This document shows positions 1 to 7,291 of a stretch of 12,033 nucleotides of DNA, one piece after another (position 1 is the first letter of the stretch; the number at the start of each line of letters is the position of its first letter). The DNA is taken from positions 1 through 12,033 of the forward strand of contig CALMPB010000197.1 of NCBI GenBank assembly GCA_937871985.1, written 5' to 3'. The notes beneath the pieces were generated by a model. That model had not been told where the DNA came from. It was given only the letters and a program-made list of their open reading frames with translations, and ran no database searches. The stretch comes from an uncultured Burkholderiaceae bacterium. Lineage in GTDB: Bacteria; Pseudomonadota; Gammaproteobacteria; Burkholderiales; Burkholderiaceae. The position numbers were made by a program, and so were the translations under genes.

Positions 1-53
1 ACTACGTCACCGGCCAGGTGATCACCGTCGATGGCGGCGTGATCAACGGATAA
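1..53 (+). CDS. Short-chain dehydrogenase/reductase, C-terminal end (partial)
   Basis: Only the last 16 codons are in the window; the rest lies off the left edge. The frame starting at base 3 reads YVTGQVITVDGGVING and then TAA at 51-53. The segment 'YVTGQVITVDGG' is the classic C-terminal signature of the SDR superfamily, as in FabG-like 3-oxoacyl-ACP reductases and related NAD(P)H-dependent alcohol or ketone reductases. The substrate cannot be told because the cofactor-binding and catalytic (Ser, Tyr-x-x-x-Lys) regions are missing. The MarR-family gene begins 26 bases downstream on the same strand, so the two may be co-transcribed and the regulator may control the reductase; that is inference from spacing. 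Confidence 0.85.
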   Translation, partial: YVTGQVITVDGGVING

Positions 54-79
54 GTTCCTTCCAGCCCCGTCACCGAACC

Positions 80-649
80 ATGCAACTCGATCTCGACCGA
101 TACGTGCCCGGCCTGCTGCTCTGGCTGTCCAACAAGGTGTCCAGCAGCGCCTCGGCGCTGTACCACGAACGCTTCGGCGTCAGCGTGACGGAGTGGCGTG
201 TGCTGGCCTACTTCAAGATCCACCCCTGGTCCACCGCCTCCAAGGCCTGCGAACTCATGGGCCTGGACAAGGCGGCCGTGAGCCGCTCCATCGCCAATCT
301 GGTGGGCAAGAACATCCTCGAGGCCCGGCCCCAGGGCCTGCGCAAGATCGAGTACCGCGTGACCACCGAGGGCAACCAGCTTCACAACGCCATGTACCGC
401 TTCGCCATGGCGCGCGAGCAGGCGCTGCTCAAGGGCATCGACGACGCCGAGCGGGCGGTGCTGATCGACCTGCTCAAGCGCATGCTGGACAACCTGGGCG
501 AGGTGCAGCAGGTGGGGCGCGTCGGGCGACGGGTCCCTCAGGTGGCGAGCGAAGCGGGCCAGCGGAACAACGGCGCGATGGGGGCGCCCGCGCGCCCCAT
601 GCCCGGCGCCAACGCCAAGGCGAGCACGGCCCAGACTCGCGGCATCTGA
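80..649 (+). CDS. MarR-family winged-helix transcriptional regulator
   Basis: A 189-residue protein with the layout of a MarR repressor. A helical dimerisation segment (about residues 8-32, YVPGLLLWLSNKV) is followed by a winged helix-turn-helix (about 35-97). The 'TEWRVLAYF' helix, the recognition helix 'DKAAVSRSIANL' (63-74) and the beta wing around 82-95 (ARPQGLRKIEYRVT) are all visible, then closing helices to about 142 (MLDNLG). MarR proteins bind palindromic operators as dimers and usually release DNA on binding a small aromatic or hydrophobic ligand; the ligand here is unknown. The last 45 residues are a low-complexity Gly/Ala/Arg/Pro tail beyond the usual family length of about 140-150 residues. 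No strong ribosome binding site precedes the ATG at 80, but it gives the expected N-terminus. It follows the SDR gene closely, so regulation of that gene is plausible. Confidence 0.88.
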   Translation: MQLDLDRYVPGLLLWLSNKVSSSASALYHERFGVSVTEWRVLAYFKIHPWSTASKACELMGLDKAAVSRSIANLVGKNILEARPQGLRKIEYRVTTEGNQLHNAMYRFAMAREQALLKGIDDAERAVLIDLLKRMLDNLGEVQQVGRVGRRVPQVASEAGQRNNGAMGAPARPMPGANAKASTAQTRGI

Positions 650-1143
650 TCCGCGCCGCACAGACCGACGCCGCACAGCAATGGCCCCCATGACTTCGTC
701 AAAAGACCAGCGATCAGCGGCGGCCGTGGCCGGTGCGGTAGGGGAACAGGACCTGATTGAAATGCCGACGCAGCGGCGCAGCCATCAGTTGAGCGCCCGC
801 TGAAGCCTCCTCGATTTTATGAACGGGCCAGAAGCAGAGGGTGGGGAACAGTTTTACACGGTATGCGGTGCAGCCATGCCATGATGGATGTGCCGGCACC
901 TGGGGATCGGCCTACCTGACCATCCTGAAGCGGATTGAGGCCTCGTGCCAGGCAGCCGACACGGCGCGCAAAAGCAAGGCGAGCCGAAGTGCTGATGTGC
1001 GAGAGGATGTTGCTCCGAGGGGCGCGGACCTACTTTGTCATTGCGGCCCGGTGGGCTGGCGCCGGGTTCGCGCGTCCCTAAGATCGGCCCGATTCGTCGG
1101 TTGTCTCAGATGCGCGAACAGCGCCATTCGTGGTGAGCGCGCC
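650..1143. other. Gene-poor stretch, no supported gene
   Basis: About 490 bases after the MarR gene. Every open frame here is short (about 40 to 170 codons), compositionally poor, and gives no protein I recognise. A 40-codon plus-strand frame (681-803, starting MAPMTSSKDQ) and a 61-codon minus-strand frame (714-899) exist but show no domain or good ribosome binding site. The stretch leads into the decayed LysR fragment, so it may also be eroded coding DNA. Confidence 0.5.
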
Positions 1144-1335
1144 TCAACGCGCACTGGCGGCAAACTCAAGCAGGAACGCGGACAGTTTCTGAAGCGAGTG
1201 GTCTTGCTCTTCGGGGAGCAGCATGCCGATGTCTGGAAGCGGAAGTTCCATGGGCAGCAGCACCTCGGCGAGCTGGCCAGCCGTGATCTCTCAAAGCACC
1301 ACACGTTTAGGTATCAGCGCCAGCAGTCTCTCCAT
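1144..1335 (-). pseudogene. LysR-type regulator, C-terminal fragment with internal stop
   Basis: Reading the minus strand from about 1335 to the TGA at 1146-1144, one frame gives LLALIPKRVVL, then a stop (TGA, 1293-1291), then EITAGQLAEVLLP and on to HSLQKLSAFLLEFAASAR. This order matches the end of LysR-type regulators: a 'glaliPr.vv' strand, an 'ei.aGqLvevL' segment, and a final 's.klraFidfl' helix. Only about 64 codons remain; the DNA-binding N-terminal domain and most of the effector domain are absent, and the in-frame stop splits what is left. It abuts the 3' end of the CtaG-like gene, so the rest was probably lost when the two segments were joined. The family call rests on motif memory and is fair, not certain. 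Confidence 0.6.
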
Positions 1336-1350
1336 GCTGCGACGGGACTT

Positions 1351-2226
1351 CTATGAAGCAGCGGGGCCGCGCGGCTGGTGCGCCATCCATTGGTGTGCAA
1401 TCCGCAACGCGGAGAGGATGTAGACAGTTCCCATCGGCACCCACATGATGAGGCCGGCAAGTTGCTGGTCTGCCAGCGCTGATGCGACACCCAGTCGCTC
1501 AACATAGGATGCGTAAAGCGGCTGAGGCGCCAGAGTCAGCAACGCCGCCAGCAGGCCCGTGTGGATCAATGTGACGAGCATCCACACGATTGCCAGGCCC
1601 GCGGCGTCTCGGCGCGCACCCACCAGAGCGCGCCAGAACAGAAAGCCTGCCGCAAGCAGCGTCGCGTGCTCCAAGGCATGGAGTGCCTCGCTGTGCAAGG
1701 CGGCCTCAAAGACACGCGGTGCGTGCCAGATCCAGATCAGCGCGCCGTGAAGCAACGCCATCGCGGGGAGCGAGTGAGCCGCTCCGTCAAGCGCACGGAC
1801 AATCGCCCAGCGTAGCGGAACCACGGCCGTGCGCCGCCACGATGCGGGCAGTGCGCGCAACGTCGTCGCGCCCGGGCGCCCAGCGAGCAGAAGGGGAGGG
1901 GCCAGCGCCAGCAACACCATGTGTTGGCTCATGTGGGCAGCGAACGACACGCCCGACCACGCATCTAGCGGCCAGACCAGGGCCAGCGCCAGCAGGAGCA
2001 GCGCCGCTCCGAATGCTGTCGAACGTGCCGCATCACGCGGCTGCAAGCCGGCCCGGCTAGCGACACGCAACAAGCCGACGGCGTACAGGACCCCGGCCAG
2101 CACGAGCGGCAGCAGCACGGCCAGGGCGTCGGACGGCGCTGCATGCCACTCCACGCCCGCGCCATGCGCGCGCGCGAGCGGCGGAGTCGCCATCGCGGCG
2201 GCGGCGGCGGCCCTGGTCATGTGCAT
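1351..2226 (-). CDS. ctaG: CtaG-like cytochrome c oxidase assembly protein (caa3_CtaG family)
   Basis: A 291-residue polytopic membrane protein. The family signature is clear: 'FAAHMSQHMVLLALAPPLLLAGRP' spans residues 95-118, with a His-x-x-x-His pair at H98 and H102, followed by 'LIWIWHAP' (163-170), 'EHATLLAAGFLFWRAL' (186-201) and a final helix ending 'GTVYILSAL'. About seven hydrophobic segments can be counted. Family members help assemble caa3-type cytochrome c oxidase in the cytoplasmic membrane, probably through delivery of copper; this is distinct from the Cox11-type protein also called CtaG. I chose the ATG at 2226 (MHMTRAAA); an open frame continues 80 codons further upstream, but that stretch is Arg/Gly-rich noise overlapping the previous gene. 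The chosen start overlaps the end of the upstream gene by 10 bases, which indicates translational coupling. An alternative start is Met12. Confidence 0.82.
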   Translation of the reverse strand: MHMTRAAAAAAMATPPLARAHGAGVEWHAAPSDALAVLLPLVLAGVLYAVGLLRVASRAGLQPRDAARSTAFGAALLLLALALVWPLDAWSGVSFAAHMSQHMVLLALAPPLLLAGRPGATTLRALPASWRRTAVVPLRWAIVRALDGAAHSLPAMALLHGALIWIWHAPRVFEAALHSEALHALEHATLLAAGFLFWRALVGARRDAAGLAIVWMLVTLIHTGLLAALLTLAPQPLYASYVERLGVASALADQQLAGLIMWVPMGTVYILSALRIAHQWMAHQPRGPAAS

Positions 2227-2624
2227 GGCTGCGCCAGAACCGAGGTCAGAGCCACCGCCACGACGCCCGCTGCGGCGAGCCAGGTCGTCATGCGTGCGGC
2301 CATGGCCATGAAGTGCGAGCGTTCGCGCGGGTCGTACGGGGCGGCCACGTCGTCCGCTGCCTCTGGCGGTGGCCGGTGCTTCGGCCGCAGCGCGAAAAGC
2401 GCGATGAGCGCCAGAGCCGTCAGTGCCAGCACGCCCAGCGGCACCGCGCCGAGCGCTGGCAGCCAAGCGCCTTCCCAGCCGAAGGCGCAGCCAAGCCCGC
2501 TGAATCCATAGACCGAGCCAAAATGCAGCAGGAAGACGGCTGGCGCCACAGCAAGGTGCAGCGCGTCGCGCAAAGCGCCGTCTCCATGACGCGCGGCATG
2601 TGGCGGAAGGTGCTCGTCAGCCAC
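2217..2624 (-). CDS. Small membrane protein of the oxidase cluster, function unknown
   Basis: 135 residues with three hydrophobic segments at about 22-44, 56-80 and 108-130, joined by a charged loop rich in Pro, Arg and Asp (81-104). I do not recognise a named family. The gene starts with GTG at 2624, overlapping the stop of the oxidase gene (2619-2617) by 8 bases, and ends overlapping the CtaG-like start by 10 bases, so the three genes are read as one coupled operon. A small membrane protein between an oxidase structural gene and ctaG is likely an accessory or assembly factor for that oxidase; this is inference from position only. The Cys at residue 134 (AQPCT) is at the extreme C-terminus and does not form a recognised metal site. 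Confidence 0.75.
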   Translation of the reverse strand: MADEHLPPHAARHGDGALRDALHLAVAPAVFLLHFGSVYGFSGLGCAFGWEGAWLPALGAVPLGVLALTALALIALFALRPKHRPPPEAADDVAAPYDPRERSHFMAMAARMTTWLAAAGVVAVALTSVLAQPCT

Positions 2625-3162
2625 GGCCCACCACCCAGGGGAAAAAGACGATCAGAGCGAGCGATCCGAGGGTCAGTGCGGCGCTGAAGTGCCCGACCAG
2701 CACGGTGTTCTGCAGCGCCAGTGGCCGTCCGCCATGTAGCCGACCCGCGCCCGCTGCGATCAGCACGTAGACCACCATGAGCACCACGACGGCCAGGTGC
2801 AGGAGCGCATATCCTGCAAGCGTCCACAGCACGGCACCATAGGCGTCGGCCGTGGCCGATATCGGTCGCATCCATTGCAGCAGGCACACGAATGCCGCCG
2901 TGTGCAACAGACCCAGTGCAACTGCGGCAGCCGCGGCACTTGCCCGCCGGTCTTTCATGATGGAACGACGCGCCACGCCGCCGGCGCCCAGAGCCAGCGC
3001 CATCAAGCTCGCTGCGACCGCCGCACCTTCCCACGGTACGGCCTCATAGCCGGCAGGTGGCCAGGGCAAGCCGCGTACGGTGAACAGATAGAGGTAGCTG
3101 AAGACCAGCGCGCCCCACGCCACTGCATCGAAGATCAGCGTCGTCACCACGCCCGCCCATAC
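2617..3162 (-). pseudogene. Cytochrome c oxidase, subunit III-like C-terminal part; 5' end missing
   Basis: The recognisable protein runs from about 'VWAGVVTTLIFDAVAWG' near 3160 to the stop at 2617 and contains about five membrane helices. 'VFSYLYLFTV' followed by 'GLPWPPAGYE' is typical of subunit III-like domains, which in caa3-type enzymes are often fused behind subunit I. The end is '...TVLVGHFSAALTLGSLALIVFFPW'. The open frame continues upstream to 4782, but that extension is the antisense of the helicase gene and not oxidase sequence. All upstream domains are missing: no heme or CuB histidine motifs of subunit I can be found. There is no start codon in the homologous part. The fragment therefore cannot make an oxidase subunit, although the two downstream genes coupled to it are intact. 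Confidence 0.72.
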
Positions 3163-5514
3163 CTGTGCCCGACAGTCCAATTGGTGAACCAGGTAGCCGA
3201 GGAGGCCACGACCAAGTACGGTCTGTCCGTCCAGCCCTTCTCCGGCAAGATCAAGGAGTACCTGCCGGCCGCCAAGGCTGCGTACACGGACGGTGACCGC
3301 GTCGCCGTCACGACCTATAGCAGCCTGTTCAACACCAACCCGTTCTTTGAGGATCCCGATATCGTCATCGTCGACGATGCGCATGCGGCCGAGAACTACA
3401 TTGCCTCGCAGTGGACCTTGTCGATGTCCCGGCTGGACAGGAACCCTACGGTTGTCGCGCTTCATGCCGCCGTGGCCAGCGTACTCAAGCAGGCAGTCTC
3501 GGGCACCACCTACTCTCGCGTCATGGGTATCACGCGCGACGTCGATGATGCGTCCTGGGTGGACATGCTGCCCGCCCATTTCCTTGCCGAACTGGCCGCC
3601 GAGCTGAAAACTGCGATCAGCGGGCATGTCGAGGGCTTGCGTGAACGCCACCCCTGGAAGAGCTTGACCGGGCACCTGCACGCCTGCCAGCTCTACATGT
3701 CGGCGACCGAGATCATGATCCGCCCGCTGATCCCGCCGACCTGGTCGCACGCGCCGTTCGCCGGTGCGACCCAGCGCATCTTCATGTCGGCAACGCTTGG
3801 AGCCGGCGGGGATCTCGAGCGCCTCACGGGACGCCCCAAGATTCTTCGCTTGCCGATCCCTGATGGCTGGGACGTGCAGGGCATTGGCCGCCGCTTCTTC
3901 GTCTTTCCCGAGAAATCGCTGAATGAGGAGGACACGCTGGCCCTGCGCCATTCGCTGATGCGGGAGGCGGGCCGCAGCCTGGTGCTCACGCCGCGGCTCG
4001 ATAGCGCCACGGCGATCAAGGGCGACGTCGAGAAGAACCTGGAGTACCCCGTCTTTGAAGCGGATGACTTGGAGAAGACTAAAGTCAACTTCGTGGCCGA
4101 GAAGAAGGCCGTGGCCGTCATCGCCAACCGCTACGACGGCATCGACTTCCCCGGCAACGACTGCCGGCTGCTCTTCGTAGAGGGGCTGCCCAAGGCCACC
4201 AACCTGCAGGAACGCTTTCTGATGACCCGCATGGGCGCTAACCTGCTCTTTAACGAGCGCGTCCAGACTCGTGTCATGCAGGCGATGGGGCGATGCACGC
4301 GCGGCCTCAATGATTACTCCGCGGTGGTGGTGACGGGCCAGGATCTGCCGGCTTATCTGACCGACCGCAAGCGCCGGGCCCACTTCCACCCCGAGTTGCA
4401 GGCGGAGATCGAGTTCGGCGTTTTGCAGTCCACCGACACCAAAGCCAAGAACATCGTCGACAACTTCAAGATCTTCCTCGAGCACGACGACGAGTGGCAA
4501 GACGCCAATGACACCATCCTGGATCTGCGCAGCACGAAGATCCAGGAAGGCTTCCCCGCGATGGACGAGCTTGCTGCGTCCGTCGCCAACGAAATTGAAT
4601 GGCAGACCGCTATCTGGAACGAGGATTACGTTCGCGCGCATGACGCGGCGCGGGACGTGCTTGCCGGTCTCAATGGGACTGGGCTTCGAGGCTACCGTGC
4701 CCTGTGGTTCTACCTGGCCGGTGCGGCGGCGGAGCGCGCATCGACGCAAGGTGTACCCGGATTCGACGCCAAAGCGCGCCAAGCCTACGGCAAGGCCAAA
4801 GAAGCAGCGCAGGGCATCCCCTGGCTAGTGGCATTGGCGCGTGGCGACGCACCTGGCTCTGGTGATGCTGCGGCAGTTGCCGATGCCGACCTGATGCTGC
4901 AGGTCGAGCGGCTGGAGGTGTACCTGGCGGGTCTCGGCACGCTGCACAACCGCGATTTCGCCACGCGTGAGAGCGAGATCCGCAACGGCCTGGCCCTGGC
5001 AAAGACCTTCGAGCAGGCGCAAGCGAAGCTGGGTGAGCATCTTGGCTTCTCGGCCGGCAAGGAGGTGTCCGATGCATCGCCGGACCCCTGGTGGCGGATC
5101 GGCGACAAAGTGATCGTCTTCGAAGATCACGCGGGCGCGAAGGAGGACGTTGTCCTGGATGCCACCAAGGCTCGGCAAGCGGCATCGCATCCGGAATGGA
5201 TTCGGGCCAAGGTGCCGGGCACCGAGTCGGCCACCATTGTGTCGGTCCTGGTGACGCCCGCGAGGGTGGCCGCCTTGGGCGCCATGCCGTCGCTGGGCAA
5301 GGTCAGCTACTGGCCGCTGGACGAGTTCCGCACCTGGGCCGAGGCTGCGCTCGTGGCCATCCGCGAACTGCGCCGCACGTTCACGGAGCCGGGCGATCTC
5401 GCCTGGCGTGCCACGGCTGCAGAAGCCTTGGAAGAAGCGCGCCTGGACGCTCCCGGTCTGACCAAGTGGCTCTCAAAGCGCGTGGCCAGCGACTTGTTGA
5501 AGCCCGTGTCCTGA
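3160..5514 (+). pseudogene. DinG/XPD-like superfamily 2 helicase, N-terminus (Walker A) missing
   Basis: About 784 codons of helicase remain. Motifs counted from base 3160: motif Ia 'LCPTVQL' (2-8), a DExH-box variant Asp-Asp-Ala-His (72-75, in VIVDDAH), 'FMSATL' motif III-like (208-213), 'DGIDFPG' (326-332) and the motif VI 'QAMGRCTR' (374-381). This set and its spacing fit Helicase_C_2 proteins of the DinG/XPD/Rad3 group, ATP-driven 5'-3' DNA unwinding enzymes. The ATP-binding Walker A motif, which should lie roughly 30-60 residues before motif Ia, is absent because the gene begins at the junction with the oxidase fragment. The frame stays open upstream to 2797, but that part is antisense oxidase DNA. 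No four-Cys iron-sulfur cluster is apparent. The roughly 400-residue C-terminal part (EFRTWAEAAL and so on) is not recognised. It may come from a mobile-element or defence locus; unproven. Confidence 0.75.
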
Positions 5515-6185
5515 AGCTTCTCAATCTCGCGGCAGTCGGTCAAGGCCATCAGCGTCGTCGGCCAACTTCCGCTGCGGTGGCTCTCGGCTGAAGAGGGCGC
5601 ATGCGTTGGCGTGCGAGCGCGACGTTTCCCAGCAGCCTGCGCTTGACCGCATCTTGCGCAGCCTGAATGTGGTTGGCCTGGTAGCCTGCCAGCCTGACGG
5701 CGAGCCCGGCGCCAGCGAAGGTGGCGATTTGAGTCGCGGGATCGCCGACCATGCGCGCGTGACCGGTGGCAGTGGGTCGGCGCGGCTCCGCTTCGCTGGC
5801 GGGATCGGTCGTTCACGCCGCGACACCGCTGCCTGGCGACATGAACGGTCGACATCCAACCGTACGGTGACGCTCAGCGGGGCGATGGTCACTGTGGCGA
5901 ACGTCGGCTTGATGACGGACAGCGTGAGTTCGGATGTTCGGCTCGACCGACTGCTCACGCTGCTGATCTGCCGCTCAAGAAGAACGCTGCGAGCGAGCCA
6001 CTAGGGCAACTGCGCTGAGATCAGCGGTCCAGTGCATCTGCGCCGTATTTGTATCGGCGAAACCACAGATGAGAGAGATGGCGATGTCCAAGCCGGTCTG
6101 AGAGGGCGGCTAGCGGTACTTCTGAGAGGTTTGAGCGCATCGCGGCCGCCCGCAATCCCGCGCCACGCTTAGCCTTGCCACCAAC
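5515..6185. other. Gene-poor stretch after the helicase
   Basis: About 670 bases with several overlapping open frames on both strands (for example minus 5521-5958 and plus 5606-6004) but none with a recognised domain, a good start site or believable amino-acid composition; most are Arg/Ser/Pro-rich as expected from chance frames in GC-rich DNA. One minus-strand frame (5549-5752, starting MVGDPATQIATF) has a more natural composition and a possible amphipathic helix, yet I cannot assign it. No terminator hairpin is visible directly behind the helicase stop. The stretch may be eroded coding DNA. Confidence 0.5.
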
Positions 6186-6209
6186 AAAAAGCCCCTGCAC
6201 TGCAGGGGC
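6186..6209 (-). terminator. Intrinsic terminator, minus strand
   Basis: The arms GCCCCTGCA (6191-6199) and TGCAGGGGC (6201-6209) are perfect inverted repeats of 9 bases separated by one base, so the folded stem is 7-8 pairs with a small loop. On the minus strand the stem is followed by TTTTTGTT (from 6190-6183), the U-tract expected of a rho-independent terminator. There is no matching T-tract on the plus-strand side (CTCAGACT), so it acts for minus-strand transcription only. It sits immediately after the stop of the 16-codon mini-ORF at 6213-6211. Confidence 0.8.
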
Positions 6210-6210
6210 C

Positions 6211-6261
6211 TCAGACTCGCTGGCGGTGGAGGTAGGTCGGACCGAACCGCTCTCGGCGCAT
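6211..6261 (-). CDS. Possible 16-codon arginine-rich leader peptide
   Basis: The frame ATG (6261-6259) to TGA (6213-6211) encodes MRRERFGPTYLHRQRV: five Arg in 16 residues. It stops one base before the stem of the terminator, the arrangement of a translated leader or of a dual-function small RNA. The stretch also carries the minus-strand RNA sequence CUACCUCCACC, which contains ACCUCC, an anti-Shine-Dalgarno-like motif that some proteobacterial sRNAs use to pair with ribosome binding sites. No strong ribosome binding site precedes the ATG, so translation is doubtful. A longer frame from the ATG at 6279 (MPKRHGCAES) reads through the terminator and looks like chance. Confidence 0.25.
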   Translation of the reverse strand: MRRERFGPTYLHRQRV

Positions 6262-6282
6262 CCGTGTCGTTTCGGCATCGAA

Positions 6283-6302
6283 ATGTTAGTGCGCGTTAAC
6301 AT
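6283..6302 (-). promoter_or_regulatory. 20-bp palindrome, candidate operator
   Basis: The sequence ATGTTAGTGCGCGTTAACAT is symmetric at 8 of 10 positions, with perfect outer arms ATGTTA and TAACAT. This is the size and form of a site for a dimeric repressor such as a TetR, GntR or MarR protein. On the minus strand it lies where a -10 region would be: TTGAAT (6325-6320) is a fair -35 element and 17 bases separate it from the palindrome. The regulator and target are unknown. The next minus-strand signals are the mini-ORF and the terminator, so the site would control a transcript of only about 100 bases unless it is read through. Confidence 0.45.
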
Positions 6303-6928
6303 GACCTTTACTGCACCCCATTCAAAAAAAAGCGCGCGCGCGTAAAAAAGGAAACTCGGGCAAGAGGCGACCAGCGAGTGTGGCCTCAAGGGAAGCCCCC
6401 GGCCCGGGGTACGGGAGTGATGAATCGTGTTCTGTGATGGGAGAAGCTAGCCCAGCGGAGTTCGATCTTCGTCCGGGTGCGCCACCCGCCCCCAGTCGGC
6501 TGCTGGGCGCGTCCGCGCCGTGCGTAGCTGTCCCCACCCCGTACCCGAGTGCATTCGGCGCACAGCGATCGAACTGAGTGGGTTACAGGGCCTATGGCAA
6601 CCAGATTTCTGGGCTTGCCATACCCGAACGAGGAGGGGGCGAGCCGGCTTCTGTTGAAGGACGCCTTCGCGGTCGTCCAGAGCAACACTCCCTCAGTAGC
6701 GAACGTGTCGCTCAACGCAATCTTCGCGCTTCCTGCGCGAGAGCAGGGGTGGCTGTGCAGCGCACCAGATCCGAGCGCTTGTCATTTATAAGGCGTCAGA
6801 TCTGAAGTACTTCGACGTGGCGGGTCTGTGGAACACGCTTGGATGCGTCGCTCGTGCACGAGATCTGAAGCCTTCCGCTTCGTAGGTGTTCAGATCTGGC
6901 GGTCCGGCGAGTAGTTGCCAAGGGACTC
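6303..6928. other. Gene-poor stretch before the HipBA-like pair
   Basis: About 625 bases. It opens with an A-tract and an alternating GC run (about 6324-6349), then GC-rich DNA carrying open frames on both strands (minus 6386-6715, plus 6380-6577, plus 6549-6791) that overlap one another and match nothing I know. I see no transposase, integrase or RNA gene. The last 140 bases hold the repeated AGATCT-centred inverted repeats described separately. Confidence 0.5.
6796..6897 (+). promoter_or_regulatory. Cluster of AGATCT-centred inverted repeats, candidate hipB-like operator
   Basis: Three copies of a related half-site occur in 102 bases in front of the HipB-like gene. TCAGATCTGA (6796-6805) is a perfect 10-bp palindrome. 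AGATCTGAA (6861-6869) and TTCAGATCT (6889-6897) are perfect inverted repeats of 9 bases with 19 bases between them. CTCGTGCACGAG (6851-6862) is a further perfect 12-bp palindrome that runs into the second copy. HipB proteins of known HipBA systems repress their own operon by binding several inverted repeats, so autoregulation is the natural reading. The sequence differs from the E. coli HipB site (TATCC and GGATA half-sites), so the assignment rests on position and symmetry. Confidence 0.55.
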
Positions 6929-7291
6929 GTGACGCAAGAATGGCCAGGTAAGCAACAACGCGACCTCGCCATGAAGCAACCCGCATCACAACCACTTCAC
7001 CGTGCCCTCAAGCGCCTGGGCTCCAACGTCTCCAAAGCCCGGCGCCGGCGGCGCTGGTCCCTGAAGGATCTCGCTGATCAGACGGACATGTCTGTCAGCA
7101 CTGTCCGGCGCCTGGAGCAAGGCGAGCCCGGTATTGCTGCCTGTTCCCTGCTCAGCGCCTTGCAGGCGCTGGGCAGGCTGGATGAGTTCAACCGGCTGTT
7201 GGACGCCGATTGCGACACCATCGGTGTCCATTGTCAGGACGATCGGCTTCCCCAGCGCGTTCGCAAGTCTTCGTCGGAACACGTTGCATGA
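6929..7291 (+). CDS. HipB-like XRE-family DNA-binding protein
   Basis: A 120-residue protein with a Cro/C1-type helix-turn-helix at about residues 31-85: 'LGSNVSKARRRRRWSLKDLA' leads into 'TVRRLEQGEPG', the 'lrkiEkGdpgvs' signature of HipB-like antidotes. A C-terminal 'DDRLPQRVR' segment (104-112) also matches this group. Such proteins bind operator DNA and usually their HipA partner. The GTG start at 6929 has AAGGG just upstream (4-base gap); the in-frame ATG at 6971 (MKQPASQ, 106 residues) is an equally likely start. The stop codon overlaps the start of the HipA-like gene as ATGA (7288-7291), so the two are coupled. Probable autoregulation through the inverted repeats upstream. Confidence 0.85.
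   Translation: MTQEWPGKQQRDLAMKQPASQPLHRALKRLGSNVSKARRRRRWSLKDLADQTDMSVSTVRRLEQGEPGIAACSLLSALQALGRLDEFNRLLDADCDTIGVHCQDDRLPQRVRKSSSEHVA

Noticed and set aside
681..803. 40-codon ORF after the MarR gene
   Set aside because: No ribosome binding site, no recognisable domain, and the length is expected by chance.
1351..2466. 371-residue version of the CtaG-like protein
   Set aside because: The first 80 residues are an Arg/Gly-rich chance frame overlapping the small membrane protein gene; the family begins near the ATG at 2226.
2797..3159. N-terminal extension of the helicase frame to an upstream start
   Set aside because: This stretch is antisense to the oxidase membrane helices, is rich in Arg, Gln and Cys, and lacks Walker A.
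2617..4782. A single 721-residue minus-strand protein
   Set aside because: Only the last 180 or so residues are oxidase-like; the rest is the antisense of the helicase gene, whose plus-strand motifs are unmistakable.
5521..6004. Overlapping open frames of 130-145 codons on both strands
   Set aside because: Arg/Ser/Pro-rich, mutually antisense, and without any known domain; consistent with chance frames in GC-rich DNA.
6211..6250. tRNA or tmRNA 3' end used as an attachment site
   Set aside because: The minus strand reads GGTTCGGTCCGACC...CTCCACCGCCA, which resembles a T-arm plus CCA end, but no matching 5' acceptor or anticodon arm could be found and no integrase is present.
6324..6349. Alternating GC run next to an A-tract as a replication or recombination site
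   Set aside because: Too short and without iterons, DnaA boxes or a replication gene nearby.
6386..6715. 109-residue minus-strand ORF
   Set aside because: No domain, no convincing start site, and overlapped by equally long plus-strand frames.
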